A stretch of DNA of 64,000 nucleotides from Shewanella sp. TC10 (GCF_009663145.1 NZ_VKHR01000011.1:34189-98188), one strand, 5' to 3'; positions 26,971-37,327 are shown, counted from the stretch's first letter. Notes: generated by a model from the letters alone, not told the origin. Translations and numbers: made by a program.

Positions 26971-28329
26971 ATGACCAGCTTAAAAAGACGCTATGTATTT
27001 CCCGGAATTGCTGCCGGATTTATTATTTTATTTGCCGCAATTGCTTTGCGATCATCGCCTGAACTAGAAGCAGGTCACGATAAGTCACGGTTAGTGGAAG
27101 TGATAAGCCTAGATAAACAGCTAAGTATGCCTGTGATCAAAGCGTATGGCCGAGTCGCCCCGAAACACAGCTGGCAAGGAATTGCAGAAGTTGGCGGTAA
27201 AATCATTTATCGTCATCCTGAACTTGAAACTGGCCGCTTGATTAAAGCGAATACTTTAGTGCTTGCTATCGATCCCTTAGAGTACGAATTAAAACTTGCC
27301 CAAGCTGAGGCTAATGTGAACGCCAGTGAAGCGCAGTTAATTCAATTAAATCAAAAAGAAATTAACCTAGAAACCAGTTTAGAGATAGAACAACAAAAAC
27401 TCACTTTGGTTGACCAAGAGTATCAGCGTAAACAAGCGCTTAATGTTAAAAACCTCATTTCAAAGTCCGAACTTGAAACCCAAAAACAAGCCCTACTTGC
27501 ACAGCGCAACTTAGTACAAGATTTAAATAGCAGTTTAAGTCTATTACCCGATGATAGAAAAGTGACTCAAGCTCAAGTCAAAGTGAACCAAGCCCTATTT
27601 AACGATGCCCAGCGCCAGTTAAACAATACTCGATTTACTTTACCCTTTGATGCCAGAATTGCAGCGGTAAATATTGAACGTGCTCAAGCTGTGACTAATG
27701 GTTCTGTATTGTTTGAAGCCCATCAACTAGGCGCGGTCGAGATCAAAGCGGAACTGTCACTGCAAGATGCCGAAACCTTAATTAGCAGCATTTCAGGCAT
27801 TCCACGTGATACTGCATCCCTCCCTTCCATCGAAAAAGTTAATTTTGACTCCCATGTTGAAATTAATATGGGCAAAAAACACCATCAATGGCAGGCGAAG
27901 TTAACCCGTATTGCCGATACCATTAATCCAGATCAGGCCACTATCGGTTTCTACCTTGAAGTCGAACAAGACTTTAACGAAATGGATTTAGTTAAACGCC
28001 CTCCTTTAACTAATGGCATGTTCGTCACCGCTTATATCCACGGCTACGAATCAAAACAATTTATCATTCCTGAAAAAGCCCTACATGGCGAGCATGTGTA
28101 TGTCATGGATGCAGAAGATAAATTGCAAATCAAAAAAGTAAACGTGGTGTATCGCAGTGAACATGGCGTTGCTATTGATAGTCAGTTAGATGGTAATAGT
28201 CAATCAGACAGCGAACCATTAGTTCAGGGCGATCGCATTGTCACTAATGATCTTATCCCAGCCATAGCAGGCATGAGTTTAAAAGTTGCAGAACACGCAG
28301 ATGAGCAAAGTGAAAAGGAGCTTAACTAG
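26971..28329 (+). CDS. RND efflux periplasmic adaptor (membrane fusion protein)
   Basis: 452 residues. An N-terminal membrane segment or uncleaved signal (YVFPGIAAGFIILFAAIALR), then the lipoyl-like half GRVAPKHSWQGIAEVGGKI, a long coiled-coil hairpin (about residues 105-210, rich in Gln/Glu/Leu) and a beta-barrel region with RFTLPFDARIAAVNIERAQA. Adaptors of this type join an inner-membrane RND pump to an outer-membrane channel; no channel gene is present here, so a TolC-like protein encoded elsewhere is likely. It overlaps the pump gene start. Confidence 0.92.
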   Translation: MTSLKRRYVFPGIAAGFIILFAAIALRSSPELEAGHDKSRLVEVISLDKQLSMPVIKAYGRVAPKHSWQGIAEVGGKIIYRHPELETGRLIKANTLVLAIDPLEYELKLAQAEANVNASEAQLIQLNQKEINLETSLEIEQQKLTLVDQEYQRKQALNVKNLISKSELETQKQALLAQRNLVQDLNSSLSLLPDDRKVTQAQVKVNQALFNDAQRQLNNTRFTLPFDARIAAVNIERAQAVTNGSVLFEAHQLGAVEIKAELSLQDAETLISSISGIPRDTASLPSIEKVNFDSHVEINMGKKHHQWQAKLTRIADTINPDQATIGFYLEVEQDFNEMDLVKRPPLTNGMFVTAYIHGYESKQFIIPEKALHGEHVYVMDAEDKLQIKKVNVVYRSEHGVAIDSQLDGNSQSDSEPLVQGDRIVTNDLIPAIAGMSLKVAEHADEQSEKELN

Positions 28330-31300
28330 TGATTAATTTTTTCACTCGTCATCCCACTATTGCTAACTTAATGATGCTGGCATTTTTTGTGGTGGGCCTT
28401 AGCAGTATTGGCAAGATTAAACGGGAAACCTTTCCAGAGTTTAGTCCCCCTTACATTATTGCCAGTGTGGTTTACCCTGGCGCATCACCTGCAGAAGTTG
28501 AAGAAAGTTTGTGTCTTCGTATGGAAGATGCCATTGATGGTTTAAGCGATATTGAAGAAACCAAATGTGATGCCCAAGAAGGTTTTGCATCACTTACAGT
28601 CAAGCTCACCGGTGATGCTGATATGGGTCGCAGTTTGGTAGATATTCAAACTGAAATTAATGCCATTAAAGATTTTCCATCACAAATCGACCCTCCAACA
28701 GTTAAAGAACTCGACTGGGCTGAACCAGTTGTTGATATTGCTATTGCAGCCGATGCCAGTTTACCCCACTTAAAATCATATGCTGAAGATTTAAAGCGTC
28801 GATTAAAGATTGATGCAGGGGTTAATTTAGTCACTGTTTCAGGGTTTTCTGACCATCAAATTCGGGTTGAATTAAACGAAGCGGATATCAGACGTTTAGG
28901 GTTAACGGTTGCAGAAGTAGCTGATAAAGTTGGCCGCCAAAACGTGCAAATGCCAGCAGGTAGTGTTGAGTTATCAGATAAAAACTTGCTTATCCGCTTT
29001 GATGAACGTCGAATTACGCCTGAAAATTTAGGCAAAATCATTGTGTCATCCAACCCTGAGGGCGGAGTCGTTCGCCTGCGGGATATTGCCAAAATAGAAG
29101 ATCTATTCGAACTTGAAGAAGAGCACACAATCTTTAATGGTAAGGCTGCAGCAGTATTAAAAGTTCAAAAGAACAAAGCTGATGATGCGCTGCGTATTAA
29201 AGAGCGAGTAACTGAATTTGTTGCCCAAGAGCAACTTGTCGCCCCTGATGGCGTTACCCTAACACTGACAAATGACATGTCTTCGTTGTTGCAAGACAGA
29301 TTATCCATGCTGCTTAAAAATGGTTGGCAAGGCATCATCTTAGTGTTCTTTTCTATGTGGCTGTTTTTCTCAATCCGTTATTCATTTTGGGTATCTGCGG
29401 GACTGCCAGTCGCCTTTATGGGCGGCTTGTTCTTAATGTGGGTATTTGGTGTGTCGATTAATATCATGAGCCTTGTGGGTCTATTAATGGCCATTGGTAT
29501 CATGATGGATGATGCAATTGTTATCGCAGAGTCTGTCGCCGCTCATGTAGAGAAAGGCTTGCCCATTAACGACGCGGTCACCCAAGGAGTTAAAAAAGTT
29601 GCCCCTGGGGTATTCTCATCCTTTTTAACCACAGTATTTATTTTTGGTAGTTTGCTATGGTTAGATGGTCAAATGGGCGATGTATTATCCGTCGTACCGC
29701 TAGTGCTCATTATGGTATTAAGTGTCAGTTTGATTGAAGCATTTTTGATTTTACCGAATCATTTAAGCCACTCACTTAAATCAAACAAACAAGAGAAACC
29801 GCCACTTAAATTTAAAAGAGTATTTTTAGAAAAGTTTGAACATTTTCGAAATAATAACTTAGTCGAAGCTGTTACCTTTGTTGTTAAATGGCGCTACGCA
29901 AGCCTTGGGGCAACCTTAGGCTTGCTATTTGTTTCAATAGCCCTAGTGGCTGGCGGCGCAGTTAAATTTGTTGGGTTCCCAGAACTGGATGGCGATATTG
30001 CTGAAGCGCGCATCATCTTGCCTCCAGGTTCAACACTGGATCAAACCAAACAAGTCGTAGCACAACTTGTTGCCAGTGCTAATAAAGTCGGCGCGCGATA
30101 TACACAAGAAAACCAAGAAGAATCTGATCTTATCCGATTTATTACTGAGCAATACAATATAAACGCCGATGCGGGCGAATCTGGCCCACACGTGGCTACC
30201 GTTCGTTTAGATTTATTGTCAGCGGAAACTCGAAGTACGTTAATCGACAATTTCATTCAAGATTGGCGCATCGAAAGTGGTGATATTGCTGAACCATTGT
30301 CGTTAGTATTTAAACAACCTAGCATGGGCCCTGCTGGCCGCGATGTAGAAGTGAGATTACAACACGATGATCTAGATTTACTCAAAATGGCCTCGGTTGA
30401 TTTGCAGTCATATTTAAGTCAGTTCTCTGGTGTAAATGGCATTTTAGATGACATGCGCCCAGGTAAAGAAGAAGTGTTAGTCAAGCTACGTGATGGCGCC
30501 GAAAACTATGGTGTTGATGGCGAGATGATTGCATCTCAGCTGCGTGCGGCTTACTTTGGCCAAACTGCAGATGATGTTCAAGCTGGACCTGAAAACATTG
30601 AAATCCAAGTGCGACTCAATAAACAACAAGCCGGTGATTTACAGGCGTTAGCAAACTTTCCTATCATGTTAGGTGATGGAACACAGCTGCCATTAAATGC
30701 AGTCGCAACGTTAAATTACGAGCGCTCTTATGTGCGGATCCAGCGAATAGAAAGTCAACGTACCGTCACCGTTATGGCTGATATTGACAACACTAAAGCT
30801 AATGGTAGTGAAATCGTCGGTAAAGTCAGAAACGAATTTGCTCACGAATTACGTGAAAAGTACCCGGGTCTTAAAGTTGATTATGAAGGCGCTGCCAAAG
30901 AAACAGCTAAAACCGGCGCTTCCTTTATGCAAGGTTTTATCATTGGTTTATTTGGTTTATTCGCAATATTAAGCTTCCAATTCAGAAGTTACTTAGAACC
31001 TTTCGTGGTGATGCTAGCCATTCCACTCGCATTAATCGGGGTATTCTGGGGCCACCTGTTAACGGGGCATAGTTTATCGATGCCATCGATATTAGGTTTT
31101 GTATCTCTTGCAGGTATTGTGGTCAATGACTCCATTTTGTTGGTGCAGTATATCCGCCACCATGTGGATATTGGCGATAACATTCAAGAAGCTGTGGTTA
31201 AAGCCAGCCGAGATAGATTCAGAGCGGTTTTCCTAACCTCTCTAACCACTGCAGCTGGTTTGCTACCGCTATTGATGGAAACATCCCTACAAGCACAAGT

Positions 31301-31436
31301 GGTTAAGCCCATTGTTATCTCAATTGTGTTTGGTATTTTCACATCTACCCTATTGGTACTGTTTATCATCCCAAGCGCATACGCAGTGTTAGCTGACTTT
31401 AACCTTGTGCATAAGCATGAAGAGTTGTCTGCTTAA
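28329..31436 (+). CDS. RND efflux pump permease
   Basis: 1035 residues, the standard length of AcrB-type pumps, with 12 predicted membrane helices and two large periplasmic loops. The helix-4 motif GIMMDDAIVIAESVAAHVEK carries the aspartate pair of the proton relay, and GIVVNDSILLVQYIRHH is the matching helix in the second half. It starts with GTG overlapping the adaptor stop (TAGTG). It appears to belong to the HAE1-like group rather than to metal pumps; the substrate is not predictable. Confidence 0.94.
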   Translation: MINFFTRHPTIANLMMLAFFVVGLSSIGKIKRETFPEFSPPYIIASVVYPGASPAEVEESLCLRMEDAIDGLSDIEETKCDAQEGFASLTVKLTGDADMGRSLVDIQTEINAIKDFPSQIDPPTVKELDWAEPVVDIAIAADASLPHLKSYAEDLKRRLKIDAGVNLVTVSGFSDHQIRVELNEADIRRLGLTVAEVADKVGRQNVQMPAGSVELSDKNLLIRFDERRITPENLGKIIVSSNPEGGVVRLRDIAKIEDLFELEEEHTIFNGKAAAVLKVQKNKADDALRIKERVTEFVAQEQLVAPDGVTLTLTNDMSSLLQDRLSMLLKNGWQGIILVFFSMWLFFSIRYSFWVSAGLPVAFMGGLFLMWVFGVSINIMSLVGLLMAIGIMMDDAIVIAESVAAHVEKGLPINDAVTQGVKKVAPGVFSSFLTTVFIFGSLLWLDGQMGDVLSVVPLVLIMVLSVSLIEAFLILPNHLSHSLKSNKQEKPPLKFKRVFLEKFEHFRNNNLVEAVTFVVKWRYASLGATLGLLFVSIALVAGGAVKFVGFPELDGDIAEARIILPPGSTLDQTKQVVAQLVASANKVGARYTQENQEESDLIRFITEQYNINADAGESGPHVATVRLDLLSAETRSTLIDNFIQDWRIESGDIAEPLSLVFKQPSMGPAGRDVEVRLQHDDLDLLKMASVDLQSYLSQFSGVNGILDDMRPGKEEVLVKLRDGAENYGVDGEMIASQLRAAYFGQTADDVQAGPENIEIQVRLNKQQAGDLQALANFPIMLGDGTQLPLNAVATLNYERSYVRIQRIESQRTVTVMADIDNTKANGSEIVGKVRNEFAHELREKYPGLKVDYEGAAKETAKTGASFMQGFIIGLFGLFAILSFQFRSYLEPFVVMLAIPLALIGVFWGHLLTGHSLSMPSILGFVSLAGIVVNDSILLVQYIRHHVDIGDNIQEAVVKASRDRFRAVFLTSLTTAAGLLPLLMETSLQAQVVKPIVISIVFGIFTSTLLVLFIIPSAYAVLADFNLVHKHEELSA

Positions 31437-31467
31437 ACACGTATAAGCCTAACTCACAAGAAGCAAT

Positions 31468-31503
31468 AAAAAGGCCGTTTGTGTCATCATTAACGGCCTT
31501 TTT
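31468..31503 (+). terminator. Terminator of the efflux operon
   Basis: 12-bp stem AAAAAGGCCGTT / AACGGCCTTTTT with a 12-base loop, ending in T residues. It lies 31 bp after the stop. Confidence 0.87.
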
Positions 31504-31721
31504 AATTGAACGAGTACTTTAAGAATTTTATAAAAGTCACTAAAAATATGAGTTAGCCTACAACTTAAATATCGAAAAAGTACTCAAGACGAGTAGACGT
31601 TTAATAAGCTTTTTGACAAATGGTATAGAGAAGTTTGAGACATTAATTTAGTCACAAAATGACTGAGTTTTTTGTGGAGCCTATCACTGTAACTAACCGA
31701 TTTCACAAAATAAAAGCTATG

Positions 31722-32132
31722 CTACTTATTAATTTTATTCAATAAATGTAATAAGGTCTGTTGCTCTTGCTCATCAAGGGCTTCAAGGCACTTCTCATTA
31801 ACCCACTGCGCTTCATGAATTAAATCTTGCTCTAATGCTTTACCTGCATCGGTTAAAAAAATTTGAAAAGCACGGCGGTTATCAGACTCTTGATGACGGG
31901 TAATGTAGCCTTGTACCTGAAGTTGGTCGAGCAAGCGTGTCATGGTGTAATTAGCGACATCACAAAGCTTGGATAGCTCTGTTTGACTGATGCCCTCTTC
32001 TTGCCATAAGGAAAATAAAACCGGCCAGAGTTTAACGTCTAGTTCATAGCGTTTAAGGCGTTCATCAAGCTCGTTTTGAAGCGTGATGTTGAGATGAGAT
32101 ACTTGATAATAAAGACTTTCGTAACGTTTCAT
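31722..32132 (-). CDS. MarR-family transcriptional regulator
   Basis: 136 residues. The winged helix is clear: LWQEEGISQTELSKLCDVAN, YTMTRLLDQLQVQGYITRHQ and ESDNRRAFQIFLTDAGKAL, with the wing Asp-Arg-Arg pattern typical of MarR. It is not next to an obvious target gene, although the efflux operon converges on it from the left. The ATG at 32132 has GGAGCG upstream. Confidence 0.9.
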   Translation of the reverse strand: MKRYESLYYQVSHLNITLQNELDERLKRYELDVKLWPVLFSLWQEEGISQTELSKLCDVANYTMTRLLDQLQVQGYITRHQESDNRRAFQIFLTDAGKALEQDLIHEAQWVNEKCLEALDEQEQQTLLHLLNKINK

Positions 32133-32280
32133 AACGCGCTCCTACATGCTCATCAAATCTTAGCTACTGGTCAGTAGACGAATCAAGCTAAGAATACGAC
32201 TGTTGAGTTGTACTTTAGATTACTATCATATAAGCAGGTTTTCACTTAATACTGACTGTTAATACTGGCACTGATTCTAA

Positions 32281-32322
32281 AAAACGATTCTAAGAAAACG
32301 ATTCTAAGATAACGAATCTAAG
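32281..32322. repeat. Three 14-bp repeats upstream of marR
   Basis: AAAACGATTCTAAG occurs twice exactly and a third time as ATAACGAATCTAAG, right behind CTGATTCTAA. The array lies about 150-190 bp upstream of the MarR start codon. Function unknown. Confidence 0.85.
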
Positions 32323-32351
32323 ACATAGTACGTATAAGACCGTTATTTTAG

Positions 32352-32828
32352 TCAGTCTGTTACAAACTGATTAATATATCGGTAGTAACACGCACGCCCT
32401 AAACCAGCTATAACCCCTCTTTCAATTTGAATTTCAATGGCATCTTCCAATAAATTCACAGCTGAAGTATTAGCTATAGCATGTTCAGTACCAATACTGC
32501 TAATGAATGTTAATCCATCTTGGTTGTCACCGTTATTGGAAAAGCCCTTAGTAAAATCATAGTCAACAAGCACTATAGCGTGCCTTTTAACTTGGACTTT
32601 CACTTTTTCAACTGGGGTAATTAAAAAGTATTCACCGTCGATATAATTGAGCACACTGGCAAACAACTTGGCAAATTTAGCAGGCAACGGACTGTTTAGA
32701 TAAAACCATTCACCCTCACCCTTAATCTCGAACATAGGCTCTTCACTACATAGGTCGACACCTTTGTTTTCGGAGTCCTTAGTAGGAAGTTGCCCTAGTT
32801 GCTTGGTAATATTAACCGGCTCAGCCAT
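32352..32828 (-). CDS. DUF1285 family protein
   Basis: 158 residues, soluble. The core MFEIKGEGEWFYLNSPLPAK, FASVLNYIDGEYFLITPVEK and VKVQVKRHAIVLVDYDF fits DUF1285, a small beta-rich family common in proteobacteria, with no known role. Its start overlaps the ydiJ stop region by 8 bp, so it is the second gene of that operon and translation is likely coupled. The C-terminal part is less typical. No signal peptide. Confidence 0.8.
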   Translation of the reverse strand: MAEPVNITKQLGQLPTKDSENKGVDLCSEEPMFEIKGEGEWFYLNSPLPAKFAKLFASVLNYIDGEYFLITPVEKVKVQVKRHAIVLVDYDFTKGFSNNGDNQDGLTFISSIGTEHAIANTSAVNLLEDAIEIQIERGVIAGLGRACYYRYINQFVTD

Positions 32829-35800
32829 GGGATTTATTCGCTTGAACTATCAATTGCAACAGGGCCTCAATTGGGTGTTTAGGTTTAAATCCTGCAAAGC
32901 GTTTCACTTGGCTTCTACATGAATAGCCTGATACCAATACTTGGGTTTTGTCATCAATACCATCTAGTGTTGGCTGCCATGACATAGCAAATAATTTGGT
33001 TGAACGAGCAAGGTTATCTTGTTCATGGCCGTAGGTACCTGCCATTCCGCAGCAGCCCACATTGATCACATCAAACTCTGCGCCAAAATGACTAAACACA
33101 TTCTTCCATTCTGCTGGGGTTGCAGGTTTTGCAGTTGATTCAGTGCAGTGACTAAACCAACTATACTTTTGCTCAGTTTTAGCAAGTTGAGGGACAGTCT
33201 TAATCGCATCGGTTAGCCATTCATTAGCTAGCAAAACTTCAAAATTACCGCGCTTATCCCCTAACACTTCTTGGTATTCATCGCGATAGCATAAGACTAA
33301 CGCAGGATCTAAGCCCACCATCGGCATACTTAAAGCATGAACCTGATTTAAGAAATCTGCACTAGATTGAGCTGTTTTGGCAAACTTGTCTAAAAACCCT
33401 TTAATGTGAGTAGGTTTACCGTTCGGTTTAAACGGTAGTAACACAGGTTTAAGACCCATTTCTTTAATTAATTGAATAAAGCGATACACAAGCTCAGCAT
33501 CATAAAAACTATTAAACGGATCTTGTACCACTAATACGTAATTTGCTCGTTCAGATACAGGAATACCTTGTAATGCTTCTAAATCATAACCACGGCTTTC
33601 GTGGCCATCTAGGCGCTGCTTTAGGGTTGGTACAGACAATGCTGGTGCATCGACATATCCAATAGACTTTTTAATTACCCATTGGCTTAGCTTATTTTGT
33701 GATGCTAGATTTGTCACTTTGGGCATTGCTGCCATCATAGGTAACATGTCTTCGATACCCGCAACCAAATAGTCCTTTGCTGGGCGCATATAACGTTTGT
33801 AATAGATATTAAAGAACTGCGCTCTAAACTTGGGAACATCTACTTTAACAGGGCACTGACCCGAACAAGCTTTACATGCCAAACAGCCTTTTAGCGACTC
33901 CATCACTTCATGGGAATAATCATAGTCACGTGTGCTGTTAATCGTGTTTTGGGCCCGCTGCATAATACTTAATGGTTTAGACTTTGCTAGAGCATCAACA
34001 TCGACCCCTTCAGCTTCCAATAAACGTAGCCATTCACGCATTAAACCACTACGACCTTTGGGTGAATGAATACGATCGCCCGTCGCTTTAAATGACGGAC
34101 ACATAAACGAATAACTGCTGTAGTTAAAACATAGCCCGTTACCATTACAGTTCATCACATCAGGAAAAGCATCACGTACTTGAACTGGAATTTGTCGGTC
34201 GAACTTGCCGCGTTTAACGCTATCAACATTAAACATCATTGGGCCACTGTCTTTTGGCGACACTAATTTACCTGGATTTAGGCGATTATCTGGATCGAAT
34301 AAACCTTTCACCACCTCAAGTTCACTATAAAGCTCATCACCAAATACTGCAGGGCCGTATTCACCTCGCACGCCTTTTCCGTGCTCGCCCCACATTAAGC
34401 CGCCATATTTAAGCGTTAACTCAGCGACTTGATCAGAAATAACCTTTAATAATTTTTCATCTGCTTCATCACACATATCCAGCGCAGGTCGCACATGTAG
34501 AACTCCTGCGTCAACATGGCCAAACATGCCATATTGAAGTTGATGGCTATCGAGTAAGTCGCGAAACTCCATAATGAAGTCTGCTAAATTTTCAGGCGGC
34601 ACGGCTGTATCTTCAGCAAAGGCTAACGGTTTACGGCGCCCTTTGGTGGCGCCTAATAAACCCACCGCTTTTTTGCGCATAGCGTAGATCTTATTAATAC
34701 TTGGCTTATCTGATGTGAGCTGATAACCCACTACGCCAGCTTCTTCATTGGCAAGTTGACTCGCTAGCACCGCTTCAAGTTTACTAATGCGCTGTTTAAC
34801 GTCTTCTTCGTCACCTGCAAACTCAACCATATTAAGCCCTTCAATGACTTTATTAGGCACAGCTTCAATGAGATGTGAAACTGAATGCCAAATAATATCT
34901 TCACGGGCAAGGTTTAGCACCTTTGAGTCTATGGTTTCAACTACTGTGGCACTGGCGGCCACCAGCGATGGAGCATGACGTAATGCAGATTCGAACGAGT
35001 CATATTTAATATTCAACATCATCCGCGTATTCGGTAGCGGGGTGATATTCAGTTTAGCCTCGGTTAAAACGGCTAATGTGCCTTCTGAGCCAGCTAAAAT
35101 CCGTGACAAATCAAATTGAGTTAATTCATCGTTCCATACATGTCGAAGGTCATAGCCTGTTAAAAATCGGTTTAATGCAGGAAACTGTTTAACGATTAAC
35201 TCACGTTTATCATGACAACGATTAGCAATTTGGTTAATGATATTTTGCGCAAAAGGATGTTCATCAGCTTGCTCATTCCCTAACGCTAAACCTGAGTCCA
35301 TTGGAGATGTAGATAGCACACTACCGTCAACCAACACACTAGTTAATCCCAAAACATGATCTGAGGTTTTACCGTACACGAGCGAGCCAGCACCTGAGGC
35401 ATCGGTATTAATCATGCCGCCCACTGTTGCGCGGTTTGAAGTTGATAAATCTGGGCTAAAAAAGAATCCATGGGGACGAAGAGCATCATTTAACGCATCT
35501 TTAACCACACCTGCTTGTACTTTTACCCAGCCTTCTTCAGCGTTAACTTCTAGCACTTGATTCATGTGCCTAGAGACATCGAGGATTAACCCATGAGTTA
35601 ACGATTGACCATTGGTTCCGGTTCCGCCGCCACGAGCACTAAAAGTCACTTGCTTGTACTGAGGGTCTGATGCCAGAGTTAATACTAGCTCGACGTCAGT
35701 TTGATTAAACGGGTAAATAACCGCTTGGGGCAGGAATTGATAAACAGAGTTATCAGTAGCTTGGATCAGCCGCGCGCTATAGCGCTTGTCAATTTCACCA

Positions 35801-35883
35801 GCAAACGATGACGCTTCAAGCGCATCTAGAAAGCTTAAATAAATAGGTTCTAAAGTTTGATGGTGAGATAGCAACGGCAGCAT
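32821..35883 (-). CDS. ydiJ: FAD-linked (Fe-S) D-2-hydroxyglutarate dehydrogenase, YdiJ-type
   Basis: 1020 residues, close to E. coli YdiJ (1018). The N-terminal FAD domain has the PCMH-type nucleotide loop ARGGGTGTNGQSLTHGLILD and the following FFSPDLSTSNRATVGGMINT, then the FAD-oxidase C-terminal region (FAEDTAVPPENLADFI, HVDAGVLHVRP, WGEHGKGVRGEY). The Fe-S part has CLACKACSGQCPVKVDVPK, and CCG-type motifs near the end (NVGCCGMAGTYGHE). It oxidises D-2-hydroxyglutarate, a side product of PHGDH (SerA). Forms an operon with the DUF1285 gene. Confidence 0.92.
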   Translation of the reverse strand: MLPLLSHHQTLEPIYLSFLDALEASSFAGEIDKRYSARLIQATDNSVYQFLPQAVIYPFNQTDVELVLTLASDPQYKQVTFSARGGGTGTNGQSLTHGLILDVSRHMNQVLEVNAEEGWVKVQAGVVKDALNDALRPHGFFFSPDLSTSNRATVGGMINTDASGAGSLVYGKTSDHVLGLTSVLVDGSVLSTSPMDSGLALGNEQADEHPFAQNIINQIANRCHDKRELIVKQFPALNRFLTGYDLRHVWNDELTQFDLSRILAGSEGTLAVLTEAKLNITPLPNTRMMLNIKYDSFESALRHAPSLVAASATVVETIDSKVLNLAREDIIWHSVSHLIEAVPNKVIEGLNMVEFAGDEEDVKQRISKLEAVLASQLANEEAGVVGYQLTSDKPSINKIYAMRKKAVGLLGATKGRRKPLAFAEDTAVPPENLADFIMEFRDLLDSHQLQYGMFGHVDAGVLHVRPALDMCDEADEKLLKVISDQVAELTLKYGGLMWGEHGKGVRGEYGPAVFGDELYSELEVVKGLFDPDNRLNPGKLVSPKDSGPMMFNVDSVKRGKFDRQIPVQVRDAFPDVMNCNGNGLCFNYSSYSFMCPSFKATGDRIHSPKGRSGLMREWLRLLEAEGVDVDALAKSKPLSIMQRAQNTINSTRDYDYSHEVMESLKGCLACKACSGQCPVKVDVPKFRAQFFNIYYKRYMRPAKDYLVAGIEDMLPMMAAMPKVTNLASQNKLSQWVIKKSIGYVDAPALSVPTLKQRLDGHESRGYDLEALQGIPVSERANYVLVVQDPFNSFYDAELVYRFIQLIKEMGLKPVLLPFKPNGKPTHIKGFLDKFAKTAQSSADFLNQVHALSMPMVGLDPALVLCYRDEYQEVLGDKRGNFEVLLANEWLTDAIKTVPQLAKTEQKYSWFSHCTESTAKPATPAEWKNVFSHFGAEFDVINVGCCGMAGTYGHEQDNLARSTKLFAMSWQPTLDGIDDKTQVLVSGYSCRSQVKRFAGFKPKHPIEALLQLIVQANKSHG

Positions 35884-36258
35884 ATTCGACTTCTGTTTAT
35901 AGTAATTTTGTGATCATTATAAACAAAAAAACAGCCGCTAAGTAGTTGAGTTAAAAAATTTCATTAGAAACATTCATCACTATAACAATTCAATAATTAA
36001 TAAAATTATTACACGTAAACCTCTGTTTCAGAATACAAATATAATTTATAAAAATTTATGAATATTGCCATTAGTTACTTATGTAAGATTCATATTTCTT
36101 GATTATGATGATTAACCCTCTTATTCAAATCTAATACAGGTTAAATAGTGCAGATTATTCATCACTATTACGGCTCATCCATATACCCACAGTTTGAAAA
36201 CCATTACAATGCGGCGCTTTTTAATAAATACTCCAACTAAGACTCGGATATACACCCC
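35884..36258. other. Intergenic region between divergent ydiJ and trmK-type genes
   Basis: AT-rich, presumably holds both promoters. I see no gene, terminator or long repeat in it. Confidence 0.5.
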
Positions 36259-37011
36259 ATGAAACTCAGTAAAAGGTTGCAGCAATTAGATGATATGGTC
36301 TTATCTGGATACGATCATATTTGGGATTGTTGTTGCGATCATGGTTTTCTAGGCGGGGCTTTATTATCGCGCCAAGCAGCGCCTAATGTGCACTTTGTTG
36401 ATATTGTTGCTGAGTTAATGAATGAACTGGAACAAAAGTTAAACCGACTTCATTCAAGCTCAAAGCTTAATTCTGCTGTTCAATCCAACTGGTTTACTCA
36501 CTGTATAGACGTAGCAAAACTTCCTTTAGATCAATATTGTGGTAAGCATTTAATTATCATTGCGGGTGTTGGCGGTGATTTAATGAATCAGTTTATCAAT
36601 AGTATTCAAAAGCAGTACTCTGACTTAAATATCGATTTTTTACTTTGCCCTGTTCATCATCAATACAGCTTAAGGCAGAATCTTATTTCGTTAGATTTTA
36701 GCTTAAAGCAAGAATGTTTAATTGAAGACAACAAACGTTTTTATGAAATTCTGTTAGTTGCTAATTATTCAAGTTCAGCTTATAAGGCTGACTCGAAAAA
36801 CACTAAGCAACATAAGACTTCAAAAGCTATATCTGAAGTCGGAGAGCAAATTTGGTTGAATAAGAGTGAAGCTGAAAAAAGTGTGTCTTGGCGTTACCTC
36901 AACAAAACACTAAACCATTACCAACGTATACAGGTTGGACGTAAACAAGAGGTGCAGCACATCATTAATGCTTATAAAGCAATTGATATGCCTCAAACGT
37001 TTGAGCAGTAA
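36259..37011 (+). CDS. TrmK-like tRNA (adenine-N1) methyltransferase
   Basis: 250 residues. The N-terminal half resembles TrmK (tRNA m1A22 methyltransferase of Gram-positives): KRLQQLDDMVLSGYDHIWDC, CCDHGFLGGALLSRQ as the SAM-binding loop, NVHFVDIVAELMNELE and IIIAGVGGDLMNQFI for motif IV. Gammaproteobacteria have relatives annotated as tRNA methyltransferases, yet lack m1A22 in most tRNAs, so the target is not settled. The C-terminal part (about 60 residues) is Lys/Ser-rich with a helical end. Two bases separate its stop from the convergent ABM-like gene. Confidence 0.82.
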   Translation: MKLSKRLQQLDDMVLSGYDHIWDCCCDHGFLGGALLSRQAAPNVHFVDIVAELMNELEQKLNRLHSSSKLNSAVQSNWFTHCIDVAKLPLDQYCGKHLIIIAGVGGDLMNQFINSIQKQYSDLNIDFLLCPVHHQYSLRQNLISLDFSLKQECLIEDNKRFYEILLVANYSSSAYKADSKNTKQHKTSKAISEVGEQIWLNKSEAEKSVSWRYLNKTLNHYQRIQVGRKQEVQHIINAYKAIDMPQTFEQ

Positions 37012-37012
37012 T

Positions 37013-37327
37013 TTACTTATGGGCTATAACGTCCCATCGACGTTCGACTAAAACAGTCTTACTTGTGACTTTCTTAGCCGAGGCCTTCTTAGTCGGGACT
37101 TGTGCGATGTTTTGTTGCTCAATCAATTGAGTTAATTCAGCAAAAACTCCAATTTCATATGCCCTATAAGCTTGTTCACTCGACCAATAAGTCAATACTA
37201 GATAATTATTAGAATCTTTTTCTCGCTGCCAAACATCACCACCAATAAACCCTGGTTGTTTTTGCAGCGAGTTGTTGGCCATTCTATGCATCAAGGGCGC
37301 AAGGCAGAGACTTTGTGGTGTAGTCAT
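37013..37327 (-). pseudogene. ABM-domain gene with its 5' end replaced by a mobile repeat
   Basis: The 104-residue frame is a chimera. Codons from the start to about NNSLQKQ (24 codons) lie in the mobile repeat at 37254-37508. From PGFIGGDVWQREKDSNNYLV on, the protein looks like the second half of an antibiotic biosynthesis monooxygenase (ABM)-type ferredoxin-like domain, with YWSSEQAYRAYE as its typical helix, then a Lys-rich tail. A complete domain would need about 30 more residues at the N-terminus. The start ATG itself arises from one base difference between this copy (AATGACT) and others (AATAACT). Whether the product is made or folds is unknown. Confidence 0.7.
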
